A stretch of 64,000 nt of DNA from Acidobacteriota bacterium (GTDB lineage Bacteria; Acidobacteriota; Blastocatellia; Pyrinomonadales; Pyrinomonadaceae): positions 620,001 to 684,000 of the forward strand of contig JAHBSI010000001.1 of the NCBI GenBank assembly GCA_019639195.1. The letters run 5' to 3'. Made by a program: the position numbers and the translations under genes. Under the pieces are notes generated by a model. The model was not told where the DNA came from. It searched no databases and worked only from the letters and a program-made list of their open reading frames with translations. Each line of letters starts with the position of its first letter. Positions within the stretch are counted from its first letter, which is position 1. This document shows positions 43,393 through 53,451 of the stretch, in pieces.

Positions 43393-44709
43393 TCATTCGG
43401 GCCGAAAGTTCTTCTTCAAGCCTTGCCACACTTCGCTGTATTCGTGCTGCAGCTGTGCGGTTTCCATTGCGAACCTTGTCGGTCGGATGATGTAACGCGA
43501 TTCGAACATAAAGGCCATTGTGCCTGCGAGTTTTTGCGGCGCAAGGTCGGAATTCGAAGCCTTTTCGAATGCGTCAAGGTCAGGACCGTGGGCTGACATC
43601 TGATTGTGGAGCGAGCCGCCGCCCGGCACAAAACCTTCTTCCTTGGCATCGTATTGTCCGTAAACGAGGCCCATATATTCGCTCATCGTGTTGCGGTGAT
43701 ACCACGGCGGCCGGAATGTATCTTCGGCGACGAGCCAGCGGTCGGGAAAGATCGCGAAGTCGCAATTTGCAACGCCCGGTTCACCGGACGGCGATGTAAG
43801 CACGGTAAAGATGCAAGGATCCGGGTGATCGTAAGAGATCGAGCCGATCGTATTGAACCGGCGAAGGTCGTACACGTACGGGACGTTGTTGCCATGCCAC
43901 GCGACGACGTCCAACGGCGAATGATCCGACTCGCACGACCAGAGGTGTCCGCCGAATTTTGCAACGATCTCACATTCGGTCTCTTTATCTTCGTACCACG
44001 CAACGGGAGTGTTGAAATCGCGTGCGTTCGCAAGGCCGTTCGAACCGATCGGCCCAAGTTCCGGCAGACGAAACTGCGGGCCGTAATTCTCGCAGATGTA
44101 TCCGCGAAGCTGTTTGTCGTCCGGATGCGGTTCGATCTTGAACCGAAGGCCGCGAGGAATGCAGACGATCTCACCGGCTCCCGCCTGTAAATACCCAAGC
44201 TCGGTAAAGAATCCGATACGCCCTTTCTCGGGAACAAAAAGCATTTCGCCGTCGGCATTGTAAAAATAGCGATCGCCCATGCCCTTGTTGAATGCGTAGA
44301 TGTGCACGGCGATACCGGCCTGGCCAAAAAGGTCACCGTTGCCGGCGATGGTAGTGATGCCGTCAACAAAATCCGTCGGCTCGGCAGGGATCGGCAGCGG
44401 GTCCCAACGAAGCTGGTTGGGCGTCGTCACAACCTCATCGAACGGCGAGGAAAGGAACATCGACGGCTTCGTCGATGGGTGCACTTCCTCATAACGCACG
44501 AACGGCTTGTGCAGAACGCTCGGCCGAATGCGGTACTTCCAGGTGCGTCGATTCTGCGCACGCGGGACGGTAAACGCCGTCCCGGAAGACTGCTCTGCAT
44601 AAAGTCCGAGCGGCGCCTTTTGCGGCGAATTCCGCCCGACGGGCAACGCCCCCTCGACCGCCTCGGTCGCAAACTCATTGCCAAAACCCGTATTGTATTT
44701 CGGTGTCAT
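43393..44709 (-). CDS. hmgA: homogentisate 1,2-dioxygenase
   Basis: 438 residues. Iron ligands lie in [18 protein letters not shown] (His and Glu) and [15 protein letters not shown] (His), matching the known HGD site. It opens homogentisate to maleylacetoacetate in tyrosine catabolism. The downstream isomerase and fumarylacetoacetase are not in the window. Same strand as hppD and phhA, separated by a GNAT gene. Confidence 0.95.
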   Translation of the reverse strand: MTPKYNTGFGNEFATEAVEGALPVGRNSPQKAPLGLYAEQSSGTAFTVPRAQNRRTWKYRIRPSVLHKPFVRYEEVHPSTKPSMFLSSPFDEVVTTPNQLRWDPLPIPAEPTDFVDGITTIAGNGDLFGQAGIAVHIYAFNKGMGDRYFYNADGEMLFVPEKGRIGFFTELGYLQAGAGEIVCIPRGLRFKIEPHPDDKQLRGYICENYGPQFRLPELGPIGSNGLANARDFNTPVAWYEDKETECEIVAKFGGHLWSCESDHSPLDVVAWHGNNVPYVYDLRRFNTIGSISYDHPDPCIFTVLTSPSGEPGVANCDFAIFPDRWLVAEDTFRPPWYHRNTMSEYMGLVYGQYDAKEEGFVPGGGSLHNQMSAHGPDLDAFEKASNSDLAPQKLAGTMAFMFESRYIIRPTRFAMETAQLQHEYSEVWQGLKKNFRPE

Positions 44710-44888
44710 AAGATCGTTGAATTACCTTGAGATGAATAATGGCCGCAAGCAAAACTTTATTGCCATTGTAGGCCCCGGATCCACAATCGCTGTTTGCCCA
44801 AGATTAACACAGGCTCTGAGAATTTTCCCGCGAATATACTGAGCGATAGAACACAAAAGCGGGGAGACTGCCTGATCGCTGATGGCAG

Positions 44889-45335
44889 CTACGGTTCTCG
44901 CCGCATTTTGCATTCGTCGATCCCGAGCCCGAATCCATCCTTGACGTATTTGACGGTGGAAAAGCCGAATTTCTTGTAGAAGCCTTCCGTGTGCTGTGAA
45001 GTGCCAATGGTGAGCGGCAGTCCTGGATATTTTTGACAAGCCAATTGGATGCGAAACTCCGTCAGTGCCTTTCCTAAACCGGTCCCGAGGTGGTCCGAGC
45101 GGATCATTCCCCAACAGAGAGAGACCGTTGGCGGCACGAGATCGTTGTAGGCGATGCCGCCAGCCCCGACGACCTCGCCGTCCAACTCAACAACGTAATA
45201 GTCATCGACCCAATCGGTCTTTAGAAAGTCACGAAGACCCTGTTCCTCGGACTCAGCAAAATACTTCGGGATGTTCGAGCGGAAGACCGCGATCACTGCG
45301 TCGAGGTCATTCGGCCGATAAGGACGAATATTCAT
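44889..45335 (-). CDS. GNAT family N-acetyltransferase
   Basis: 148 residues from ATG 45335 (45341 is equally possible). IRPYRPNDLDAVIAVFRSNI opens the fold, and LCWGMIRSDHLGTGLGKALTE with RSDHLGTGLG is the acetyl-CoA loop (R-x-x-x-x-G-x-G). The rest (VDDYYVVELDGEVVGAGG, GFYKKFGF) is typical. The substrate is unknown. It sits between hmgA and hppD but has no known role in tyrosine breakdown. Confidence 0.85.
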   Translation of the reverse strand: MNIRPYRPNDLDAVIAVFRSNIPKYFAESEEQGLRDFLKTDWVDDYYVVELDGEVVGAGGIAYNDLVPPTVSLCWGMIRSDHLGTGLGKALTEFRIQLACQKYPGLPLTIGTSQHTEGFYKKFGFSTVKYVKDGFGLGIDECKMRREP

Positions 45336-45360
45336 TGTCATTCGAATCGAAAAAAGGATC

Positions 45361-45378
45361 AGCCACGAATGCACGAAT
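45361..45378. repeat. second copy of dispersed repeat seen at 4288-4305
   Basis: AGCCACGAATGCACGAAT is the exact reverse complement of 4288-4305. It lies just upstream of the GNAT start. Confidence 0.6.
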
Positions 45379-45431
45379 TCCAGATATCGCCGTATTCATG
45401 CACGCGTGGCATTTTTACCTGATCGCTGATT

Positions 45432-46544
45432 CTAGAGATTGCCTCTGCGTCTTTGCTCTTCCTCGATCGATACGAACAGCGCTTTGAAGTTGCCTTTGCC
45501 GAAGCCTTTGCAGCCTTTGCGCTGCAGGATCTCGAAGAATACGGTCGGACGGTCCTCGACGGGTTTCGTAAAGATCTGGAGCAGGTAACCTTCGTCGTCG
45601 CGGTCAACGAGAATGCCGAGTTTCTTGAGGTCCGCGATATCTTCGTCGATCTCGCCGACGCGCTCCGGTATCTCTTCGTAATATTCATCCGGCACACGTA
45701 AGAATTCGATGCCGTTATCCTGGAGTTTTCCGACCGTGTGAAGGATGTCGCGGCAAAGAAGCGCAATGTGCTGTGCCCCGGCCGAACGATAAAAATCGAT
45801 ATACTCCTGGATCTGCGACTTTCCGCCCTTGCCTTCGGCAGGTTCATTGATCGGGAATTTGATATTGTGCTGGCCGTCGCTCATCACGATCGACATCAAT
45901 GCCGAGTATTCGGTCGAGATGTCCTTATCGTCGAACGTGATGTAACGGTGAAAGCCCATCACATCCCGATAGAAATCGCACCACTCGCTCATCGTGCCGA
46001 GCTCGACGTTGCCGACGATATGATCGACGAGCATGATCCCGGTCGAATCACCTTCGACATTCTGTTCCTTAAAACCGGGAAGGAACGGGCCGGAATAATT
46101 GTGGCCGTTGTTCGTGTTGTAAGAGATAAGGGAGTGGATCGTGTCACCGTAGGTTCCGATCGCGGCGTGACGGACCGACCCATTCTCATCCTTTAGATCG
46201 TGCGGTTCGATGATGGCACGAGCACCGCGTCTGACGGCCTCGTTAAAGGCGTGATCCGCATCCTCGACATAGAAGGCGATGTCTTTTACGCCATCACCGT
46301 GCTGCTTGATGTGCTCGGCCGCAGGATGCTCCGGGCTGAGCGGCGTCGTCAGGACGAAATTGATATTCGTCTGCTTCATCAGGTAGCTAGTCGTCTCGCG
46401 ATTGCCGGTCTCAAGGCCCGAATACGCCGCACGCGAAAAACCAAATGCCTTGCGATAATAAAACTCCGCCTGCTTCGCATTGCCGACGTAAAACTCAACG
46501 TGATGTATCTTCTTTAATCCCAGTGGGTTCTTCTGTTCTTCCAT
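45432..46544 (-). CDS. hppD: 4-hydroxyphenylpyruvate dioxygenase
   Basis: 370 residues. Two VOC halves; iron ligands are His in [10 protein letters not shown], His in [12 protein letters not shown] and Glu in [18 protein letters not shown], which also contains the family's C-terminal helix. It converts 4-hydroxyphenylpyruvate to homogentisate, feeding hmgA. The aromatic aminotransferase that makes the substrate is not in the window. Confidence 0.95.
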   Translation of the reverse strand: MEEQKNPLGLKKIHHVEFYVGNAKQAEFYYRKAFGFSRAAYSGLETGNRETTSYLMKQTNINFVLTTPLSPEHPAAEHIKQHGDGVKDIAFYVEDADHAFNEAVRRGARAIIEPHDLKDENGSVRHAAIGTYGDTIHSLISYNTNNGHNYSGPFLPGFKEQNVEGDSTGIMLVDHIVGNVELGTMSEWCDFYRDVMGFHRYITFDDKDISTEYSALMSIVMSDGQHNIKFPINEPAEGKGGKSQIQEYIDFYRSAGAQHIALLCRDILHTVGKLQDNGIEFLRVPDEYYEEIPERVGEIDEDIADLKKLGILVDRDDEGYLLQIFTKPVEDRPTVFFEILQRKGCKGFGKGNFKALFVSIEEEQRRRGNL

Positions 46545-46597
46545 GATCCTTTATCTATTTCTTAGCTGCGAAATTTGCCCCGCGTCTCCGATTTAAT

Positions 46598-47800
46598 CTA
46601 CTTCAAGCCGTAGTAGCTGCCGGCAAGTACTTCCTTAAAGTCCGCGAGGAACTTTTCTTTGCCGGGTTTTGCCTTTGGCCAGACCATATCAAAATACGTC
46701 CAGGCGAGGTCTTCGTGGCCGGTGAAGATAAGGTCGATCATCTCGCTCCAGAACGCATCTTCAAAATCCATCGATTGTTCAGTGTATGGGTCATTAGAGA
46801 TCTTTGCGCGTGCCGCCGCGGCCTTTTTCTTTAGAGCGGCCATGCTCGGCGCAGGTTTTTTCATCAAGGCAAAATTCGGTTTCGCCTCTCCGTTCTTGAA
46901 TTCGAGAATAACGGACGGCATTGGTGAACCGGCGAACGACATATTCCAATACGCCCACGCGTTGTCCGCTGTCTCAAATAACAATCCGCCCGAGGCTGCC
47001 TTTCGGATCGGCATCATGCCGGCATTGCCGGTGGCAACTTCACGGATCGCGACGGGTCCTGCTTTTGGAAGTTCAATAAAATAATAGGTCGTGCAGCAAT
47101 GTGCTCCGCCCGAATAATATTCGATCATCACATCCGGATCGCCGTCGTTTGTCTTGTCCGGAGTGTTGTCAATTAGAGCGGCGGCTCGCTTTTCGTCGGC
47201 AGTCGCATCCTTTCCAACACTACCCGTGAACGAATAGCCCATAACCGGTGAGCTGTAATCGCTGTGAAGAATATTCTTGAGCGCACCGCCTTTTTTGACG
47301 AGCACGAAAGAATCTCCCGGGTTGGTTTCGGTATCGGGCACGTCAACGAGCTGTACCTCATAACCTGCAGCCTTCCGTGATGCCTTTACCGTTCCGTTAA
47401 CGGGCATTGTGAACGTATTGCCATAGGTTAAGGCAGCCTTCTGTGTATTCTTTTGTTCAGCTTTCGGGTCGATAAAGAATCTTATAGAGTAAACGCCCTC
47501 TTTTGGCGCAACGAAGTACGCCGCCTTTTCCCAGCTCGAATCTCCCTTCAGCTGAACCTTGCCCGTGCCGTCAGTGATCTCGTAAAGAAAGGAGCTGTCA
47601 TCACTCGATTTCCAAAGAAACTGCGCGAATCCGCCGTCCGAAAGGTAGACGTTAAACCTCGCATCTCTTTCGGGTGTGACAGTGAAGTCAACCTTTGCAC
47701 CGGGCGCAAGCAGCGGCTCTACCTCCTGTCCGAACGCTGCGGACACCGCCACGAGGCTCAGCAACCCTGCGATCATCAACACAAAAAACTGTTTTCTCAT
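46598..47800 (-). CDS. secreted protein of unknown function
   Basis: 400 residues with a signal peptide (MIAGLLSLVAVSAAFGQ). The first half is beta-rich (PERDARFNVYLSDGGFAQF), like a pre-peptidase-type sandwich. The middle has GAHCCTTYYFIELPKAG, a cysteine pair in a tight setting; the end is helical. Function not recognised. It sits between hppD and phhA, but nothing in the sequence ties it to aromatic catabolism. Confidence 0.7.
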   Translation of the reverse strand: MRKQFFVLMIAGLLSLVAVSAAFGQEVEPLLAPGAKVDFTVTPERDARFNVYLSDGGFAQFLWKSSDDSSFLYEITDGTGKVQLKGDSSWEKAAYFVAPKEGVYSIRFFIDPKAEQKNTQKAALTYGNTFTMPVNGTVKASRKAAGYEVQLVDVPDTETNPGDSFVLVKKGGALKNILHSDYSSPVMGYSFTGSVGKDATADEKRAAALIDNTPDKTNDGDPDVMIEYYSGGAHCCTTYYFIELPKAGPVAIREVATGNAGMMPIRKAASGGLLFETADNAWAYWNMSFAGSPMPSVILEFKNGEAKPNFALMKKPAPSMAALKKKAAAARAKISNDPYTEQSMDFEDAFWSEMIDLIFTGHEDLAWTYFDMVWPKAKPGKEKFLADFKEVLAGSYYGLK

Positions 47801-47860
47801 ATTCCGTTATACCTTGACTGCCAAATTCTAAATCTAAAAACGCTGCAGATCGCCCTTGAA

Positions 47861-48766
47861 CTACAAACTCGCGATATATCTTTTTGTCACTTCTTTTAGC
47901 TCCGCATACGACGGGATCACGTAGAGGATCGGCTGCATATCGCTGTAATTGTATGGCGTGTTTATAACGGCCTCAAGGTCGAAAGGACGACGTTCGACGT
48001 TGTCTGAGAACGCATTTTCGAGTTCTCCGAACGACGACAAGAGTCCGGCACCGTATGCCTTGATGCCTCCCTCGTGTTCGACAAGTCCAAATTCGACCGT
48101 GAACCAATACAGGCGTCCGAGTTCCTCGATCTGCTTGTCCGTCGCCCGTTGCGCACCCTCGCCGATCGACTGTGAAAAATCCACAAAGTTCGGGTTAGTG
48201 AACATCGGGATATGTCCGATCGATTCGTGCACGACATCTGGTTCGGGCGTATAATCCGGCCGCGAATGATGACGTATGTACTGCGTCGAGAGCATAACGC
48301 GATACGCAAGCCACGACAGGAAACCGCGCGTCTCAACAAGTCCCTCGATCGGAGCGAGCCGAAAGCCCGTGAGGTCCTTCAAACGCCGGTTCATCTCCGT
48401 CAATTGCGGGATCCGCTCACTTGTGATTCCGAGATCACGCTTTGCCTTTAGATAGAACGGCGAAGCATGCTTTTCGTGCAGTTCCTCCAGACGGGTCGCA
48501 ACATGACGCCAAATACCTTGCTCCTGCTCGGTGTATTCAACATCCGTGACCTCGCCCGTCTCGCGAAAATGCTTCGCAAGCGACGCAATGTAGTCGCGAC
48601 GTTTTCGATATTCCGGGTCATTTGCACCGGGATGATCGAGATGAAGCTCGTTGATGTTTTCAAATTTGAGATCGCGAAATTCGGGGAGTTCTTTCGCGTT
48701 CGAGGGAGCGCTGTTTGCGCCAAAGTCGGCATCAGTCGAAGTCGCAGCAGTTTCAGTCAAGGCCAT
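47861..48766 (-). CDS. phhA: phenylalanine 4-monooxygenase
   Basis: 301 residues from ATG 48766 (an upstream start would add 16 atypical residues). The iron facial triad is His and His in [14 protein letters not shown] and Glu in [32 protein letters not shown] precedes them. It hydroxylates Phe to Tyr using tetrahydropterin. The recycling 4a-carbinolamine dehydratase is not adjacent. Divergent from the Lrp/AsnC regulator. Confidence 0.95.
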   Translation of the reverse strand: MALTETAATSTDADFGANSAPSNAKELPEFRDLKFENINELHLDHPGANDPEYRKRRDYIASLAKHFRETGEVTDVEYTEQEQGIWRHVATRLEELHEKHASPFYLKAKRDLGITSERIPQLTEMNRRLKDLTGFRLAPIEGLVETRGFLSWLAYRVMLSTQYIRHHSRPDYTPEPDVVHESIGHIPMFTNPNFVDFSQSIGEGAQRATDKQIEELGRLYWFTVEFGLVEHEGGIKAYGAGLLSSFGELENAFSDNVERRPFDLEAVINTPYNYSDMQPILYVIPSYAELKEVTKRYIASL

Positions 48767-48948
48767 GATCTTTTGATTCCTCCCGACAGGTTTGTGCCGC
48801 CATAAAACGATCAAGGCGGCGTTGTTTGTCCTAAATAATCTATTTTAATCGATACTATAGGAATTTTGAATGAGATTTATATTGTCAGAACGGCTCTAAA
48901 CTTCAGTTCGTTAGGTTTCACGACGGTGTTGCCTTAGAATCAAAGGCA

Positions 48949-49386
48949 ATGCTTGATGAGATCGACCAAAAGATCATCCACATCCTTCAGGAGGATGCAC
49001 GTACGAGCTACGCCGAACTCGGGCGTCAGGTCGGCCTAACGACGCCCGCCGTGATCGAGCGCGTGCGAAAACTTGAGGACGCGCACGTCATCACGGGCTA
49101 TCAAGCCGTTATCGACACGGCGCGAGTCGGCCTGCCTATTCTTGCTTTTGTGAGGATGAGCATCACGGGAGTTGATTACAGCCACATCATCGAGGTCGCG
49201 ACGAGTTCAAATGAGGTTCTTGAATGCCACCGAGGCACGGGCGAAGATTCTTTTATTATGAAGATCGCCGTATCTTCCGTCGAACATCTACAGGATGTGA
49301 TCGACCGCCTGACACCCTACGGCATCACAACGACGACCATCGTCCTCTCATCACCGGTAAAGAAACGAACGATCGAGATCAAATAG
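48949..49386 (+). CDS. Lrp/AsnC-family regulator
   Basis: 145 residues. Helix-turn-helix TSYAELGRQVGLTTPAVIERV, then the RAM ligand domain (GLPILAFVRMSI, YSHIIEVATSSNEVLECH, GEDSFIMKIAV). Divergent position next to phhA suggests it senses an aromatic amino acid and controls the phhA-hppD-hmgA genes (inference). The 182-nt gap between the start codons holds both promoters. Confidence 0.93.
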   Translation: MLDEIDQKIIHILQEDARTSYAELGRQVGLTTPAVIERVRKLEDAHVITGYQAVIDTARVGLPILAFVRMSITGVDYSHIIEVATSSNEVLECHRGTGEDSFIMKIAVSSVEHLQDVIDRLTPYGITTTTIVLSSPVKKRTIEIK

Positions 49387-49464
49387 AGGGTAAGATCAGG
49401 AACGACGGAGAATTTGACTAAATTCTCTCGCAGGCGCCCCATCTTCGTTCATTCAACCCGGAAA

Positions 49465-50136
49465 TCAGCGACCCTGACCACAGGTCACGGGACTCGTTGT
49501 AAGATCTATCGAGTTCCCGATCAATGTTCGGGAGCAGTTGTAGAAGGACCCGCTGCGTTCGGTTGATGCAGACAGTTCATAACAATCCGCGGGACAGAGC
49601 GGTTTCCCGGCTGTGGAATTTCCATTTGAAGGAACGATACCCAGAACATTGGCAGTTGGGGAAGCGTCAAGTGGCAGGATCATCGTATATTCAAACGCTT
49701 TACCTTCGGCATTAAACTTCCATGTGACTTCCACCCCGTTGTTCTGAGCATCCACAGGTACCGTGGTGTTCAGTTCGCCTTGTGATCCTGCCGATTCAGG
49801 GTTCAGCTTTTGCCTGGCAGTGACCTGTTCCCCGCGCAGGATATTAATCGCCCTGCCGTCTGCACCACGAATTATCGTCAGCGGACAGATCACAAGATCG
49901 AGCGTTGGTATCTTGCCGGTAACAAGGAATTTGACCGTGGCCTGTTGTGCGTTTGACCGTTCGGTGATGGAAGTTAGGGAGTAAGAGTCAGGCATGGTGC
50001 CGTCATGCTGTTTTGTTACAGCGGCTTTCCACGTGTTGTAGGCATTTGTTAAGGCCAGTGACTGGCCGTTAGCGGTCATGCAGGCGCCCACGATAAGGAA
50101 TGCGAGCAAGAGGGTGAACCGTGTTTTCATGGTCAT
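49465..50136 (-). CDS. secreted Cys-rich protein of unknown function
   Basis: 223 residues from ATG 50136, set by AAGGAG right upstream. Signal peptide TRFTLLLAFLIVGACMTANG. The mature protein has about six cysteines, mostly at the end (LCPADCYEL, YNCSRT, VTCGQG), suggesting disulfides. No family recognised. The Shine-Dalgarno lies within a palindrome AGGAGATCTCCT (50137-50148). Confidence 0.65.
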   Translation of the reverse strand: MTMKTRFTLLLAFLIVGACMTANGQSLALTNAYNTWKAAVTKQHDGTMPDSYSLTSITERSNAQQATVKFLVTGKIPTLDLVICPLTIIRGADGRAINILRGEQVTARQKLNPESAGSQGELNTTVPVDAQNNGVEVTWKFNAEGKAFEYTMILPLDASPTANVLGIVPSNGNSTAGKPLCPADCYELSASTERSGSFYNCSRTLIGNSIDLTTSPVTCGQGR

Positions 50137-50148
50137 AGGAGATCTCCT
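50137..50148 (-). promoter_or_regulatory. palindrome covering the Shine-Dalgarno
   Basis: AGGAGATCTCCT is a perfect 12-bp palindrome directly before the start codon at 50136. The AGGAG could fold back on CTCCT and reduce access, though the loop is only four bases. Confidence 0.4.
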
Positions 50149-50219
50149 TTTGTGATTTTTGCAATGGTGCTTGCGGTAACTACACACGCGCAAAGACGGG
50201 CAAAGTTCCCCTTCTGAAA

Positions 50220-51896
50220 CTATGCGTTCCAAGCAACCTGGCTTTTGAGGCGCATTATCGTTCGTTCGAGGCCGATCGTCTCGAAGACCGAAAGCATCGA
50301 CGGCCCGACAGCGACGCCGGTCAGCAAGGTGCGGGCGCCGTTCATAATTACGCCAAGCTTTGTGCCTTTTTCCTCCGCAAAAGCTTTTACCTCTGCCTCG
50401 ATGTTGGCTTCAAAGAATCGGTCGGCGCAGCACGCATCCGTCAGCGGCAGACTGTCGGGTTTCTCCTCGGCCAATGCGTGTCCGACCTCGCCCAACTCTG
50501 ATTCAAACCGTGCGGCAAGCTCGGGCAGCCATTCGCGCAGTTCTGGAAATTTGGCAAGGTTCTTTGCGACAGCGGCCGGATCGAAATCGTAATCCTCGCT
50601 GAAATATGCCCTGCCCTGCGACGAGAAATCCTTTAGCGTAAAGAATCGTGCTCGGATCAGATCGACGGTGCGAACGAACCAGTCGTGCGAGCCGTGCGTC
50701 GGTCGGTCGATCGCGATCGATTCCGGACGCTCGCCGATCTCGGTTCCCGCCTCGAACTCCTGGCTCTTTGTCGAAGAGATCGAGGTCTGCAACGCACGCC
50801 CATCCGGTGCGTACTCCTCGCGCCAAAGCTTGTTTGCCTTTAGCTCATTCTTTACAAGCGGCAGGAGATCGCTGAGCGGCATCGTGCGAATGTATTCCGC
50901 GTTCATCCAGATCGCTTTGTCGTCGGTCCAACGCTTCGGATCGCCCTCGTGAAAATTGAAGGCGGCGTTCGAGCGATGAATGCCCTCGAGCGAGAATTTC
51001 TTTATCAGCTCATCAAGCGAATAGATCTCTTTCTCTTCGCCTGCGGACCAGCCGAGCAGTGCCAGGAAATTTCGGAATGCGGCTGCAACAAAACCTGCGT
51101 CACGATACGTCGTCATAGAAACGACCTCGCCGTGCTTGCGTTTTGAGAGCTTACCTTTATTCGGCGCCATTATGAGCGGCAAGTGCGAAAAACGCGGCGG
51201 TTCGACGCCCAACGCCTTATAGATCAGCAGCTGTTTGTGCGTATTGGTGAGATGATCCTGACCGCGGATGACATCCGTAATGCCCATTTCGATGTCGTCG
51301 CAAACGACCGCGAGGTTATAGAGCGGATGCCCGTCCGAACGAAGCAGTACGAGGTCCTCCGTTTCAGAATAGTCACGCTCCTGAAGGCCGTAAACGCCGT
51401 CCTCAAAAGAGGTCTTGCCTTCGACGGGCACCTTCAAACGGATCGCGAAAGGTTCGCCCGCGGCGGCACGTGCATCTGAATCTTCCTGCGAAAGCTCGCG
51501 ATACGGATTGCTGCGGAAATCCTTGTCACCGCCCTGCTGACGTGCGCGTTCCTTGATCGCATCCTTTACGTTCGCGTCGTTCGGCTCGGCCTTCGGCGTG
51601 AAATCGCGGTATGCCTTGCCTTCATCAAGGAGACGAAGCGCTGCCGCTCGATGTTTGTCTGCGTTGTTCGACTGAAAGACGATCTCTTCGTCCGGAGCAA
51701 ACCCAAGCCATTTCAGGCCCTCAAGGATCGAGCGCGTCGATTCATCCGTCGAACGCGCTAGGTCCGTATCCTCAATACGCAGCAGGAACTTGCCGCCTGT
51801 GTGACGTGCGTAAAGGTAATTAAAAAGGGCGGTTCTCGCCGAACCAATATGAAGATAACCCGTCGGCGACGGGGCAAATCTAACTCTTACGGTCAT
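50220..51896 (-). CDS. gltX: glutamate--tRNA ligase
   Basis: 558 residues. HIGH-like site TGYLHIGSARTALFNYLYA, GVTCDD-type region VCDDIEMGITDVIRGQDH, and KLSKR in GKLSKRKHGE as KMSKS equivalent. The C-terminal anticodon-binding helical part contains a stretch (SISSTKSQEFEAGTEIGE) not usual in the family and makes the protein longer than the common 470-500 residues. The non-discriminating or discriminating type cannot be judged. Start ATG 51896. Confidence 0.95.
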   Translation of the reverse strand: MTVRVRFAPSPTGYLHIGSARTALFNYLYARHTGGKFLLRIEDTDLARSTDESTRSILEGLKWLGFAPDEEIVFQSNNADKHRAAALRLLDEGKAYRDFTPKAEPNDANVKDAIKERARQQGGDKDFRSNPYRELSQEDSDARAAAGEPFAIRLKVPVEGKTSFEDGVYGLQERDYSETEDLVLLRSDGHPLYNLAVVCDDIEMGITDVIRGQDHLTNTHKQLLIYKALGVEPPRFSHLPLIMAPNKGKLSKRKHGEVVSMTTYRDAGFVAAAFRNFLALLGWSAGEEKEIYSLDELIKKFSLEGIHRSNAAFNFHEGDPKRWTDDKAIWMNAEYIRTMPLSDLLPLVKNELKANKLWREEYAPDGRALQTSISSTKSQEFEAGTEIGERPESIAIDRPTHGSHDWFVRTVDLIRARFFTLKDFSSQGRAYFSEDYDFDPAAVAKNLAKFPELREWLPELAARFESELGEVGHALAEEKPDSLPLTDACCADRFFEANIEAEVKAFAEEKGTKLGVIMNGARTLLTGVAVGPSMLSVFETIGLERTIMRLKSQVAWNA

Positions 51897-51993
51897 AAAC
51901 AAATAGTTTCCCCGAATGCACCACCGAACGCAAAGACGAAGCTCGTCGTCCGCCGCGGGCCGCACGTGGGTCAGCGGATAAAAACTTGGTCCG

Positions 51994-52443
51994 TCATGCC
52001 GTCAGAGATTTTACGATCTTTTGAATGCGGCGAAGGCGCGTTTCGGCTTGTTTGGCGGATTCGACGGTGCGTGCGTGCTCTTTTTTCGTCGTGTAGGAGA
52101 GCTTTTCCCAGTTCGCGAGGCCGCCGGGGACAGTTTTGAGCGCTTTTGCGAGATCTTTTGGGAGTTCGACGGTTCTTTCGGCTTCATCGCGCCACAATGT
52201 AATTACAATGCGCTCACCGGCGGCTATTCCCGCTCGTTTTCGATACTCTTTTGGGGTACCGACCATGTATCGGCCGCCCATTCGGCAGATCGTTGTGCGG
52301 TATTGCTCACCGTTTATCTCAATTACAACCGGCACGCGTTTCTTCCCGAACACCTTTTCGACATCGAACGGAATGACAATGCCCGCGGCATCCATTGTCG
52401 AATGTCCTTCGAGCTCGGCTTCGAATGTTTGTTTGTCAGCCAT
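51994..52443 (-). CDS. DUF1905/YdeI-like protein
   Basis: 149 residues. The first part is a DUF1905 beta-barrel: FEAELEGHSTMDAAGIVIPFD, VFGKKRVPVVIEINGEQYRT, GRYMVGTPKEYRKRAGI. The second is the YdeI C-terminal helical domain (WEKLSYTTKKEHARTVESA, KQAETRLRRIQKIV), linked in other species to bacteriocin or peptide tolerance. Function here unknown. Divergent from galU. Confidence 0.85.
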   Translation of the reverse strand: MADKQTFEAELEGHSTMDAAGIVIPFDVEKVFGKKRVPVVIEINGEQYRTTICRMGGRYMVGTPKEYRKRAGIAAGERIVITLWRDEAERTVELPKDLAKALKTVPGGLANWEKLSYTTKKEHARTVESAKQAETRLRRIQKIVKSLTA

Positions 52444-52493
52444 AATTCCCCTAAAATCGATTGTTCGTTTATCGAAATCTAGCAGAAGTTGTT

Positions 52494-53363
52494 ATGGCAG
52501 ACAAAATTCGAAAGGCCGTGTTCCCGGCGGCGGGCTTGGGCACAAGATTCTTACCGGCGACAAAAGCATCGCCAAAAGAGATGCTTCCGCTCGTCGATAA
52601 GCCCTTGATACAGTATTCGGTCGAGGAAGCGGTTGCTGCCGGCGTCGAATCGCTGTTGATCATCACCGGCCGCGATAAGACGGCGATCGAGAATCATTTC
52701 GATATTTCCTTCGAACTCGAGGAACTCCTTAGGGAAAAGAATAAGGCCGAGCTTTTTGAGCAGGTGCGGGCAATATCCGATATCGCGCGTATCAGCTATA
52801 CGCGGCAAAAGCAGGCTCTCGGCCTCGGCCATGCGATCTATCAGGCGAAGGATTTTGTTGGTGACGAGCCATTTGCGGCCTTACTTGCGGACGACGTTAT
52901 TGATGCGGAGCGGCCGGCCCTTGCGCAGATGATCGACGTCTACGAGCGTTATGACGCGCCGGTCATCGCGACGATGCAGGTCGAGGGCGAAGCGATCTCG
53001 CGTTTCGGCGTGATAGATGCGGACGAGGTCGAACCCGGCGTTTTTCGGATCAAAGGAATGGTCGAAAAACCTGCCTACAAGGACGCTCCCAGCGACCTTG
53101 CGATCGTCGGAAGATATATCTTCACACCGGACATTTTTGCCGCCATCGAAGAGACACAGCCGGGCTCAGGCGGTGAGATACAGATCACCGACGCAATGGC
53201 AAAACTGCTCGCCAAACGGCCATTCTACGCTGTCCGTCTTGAGGGCACTCGTCACGACGCGGGCGACAAGCTCGGCTTCCTGATCGCGACGGTCGCTTAC
53301 GCGCTGAAAAGGCCCGACCTTGGGCAGGCTTTTCGCGAGCATCTGCGCTCGCTCGACCTTTAG
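52494..53363 (+). CDS. galU: UTP--glucose-1-phosphate uridylyltransferase
   Basis: 289 residues from ATG 52494. KAVFPAAGLGTRFLPATKASP is the nucleotide-binding signature, PLVDKPLIQYSVEEAV and LPDDVID-like LLADDVIDAE follow, and GMVEKP supports sugar binding. It makes UDP-glucose for envelope glycans or storage polymers. A start 33 nt upstream exists but lacks support. Confidence 0.94.
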   Translation: MADKIRKAVFPAAGLGTRFLPATKASPKEMLPLVDKPLIQYSVEEAVAAGVESLLIITGRDKTAIENHFDISFELEELLREKNKAELFEQVRAISDIARISYTRQKQALGLGHAIYQAKDFVGDEPFAALLADDVIDAERPALAQMIDVYERYDAPVIATMQVEGEAISRFGVIDADEVEPGVFRIKGMVEKPAYKDAPSDLAIVGRYIFTPDIFAAIEETQPGSGGEIQITDAMAKLLAKRPFYAVRLEGTRHDAGDKLGFLIATVAYALKRPDLGQAFREHLRSLDL

Positions 53364-53451
53364 CTTTCAAGCCAAGCATGGGCGCACGCAAACTGTGGTA
53401 TTCTAAGGGCATTTCACGGTTCGGAGCTTCCGGCGTTAGAGCCTTTTTTCA

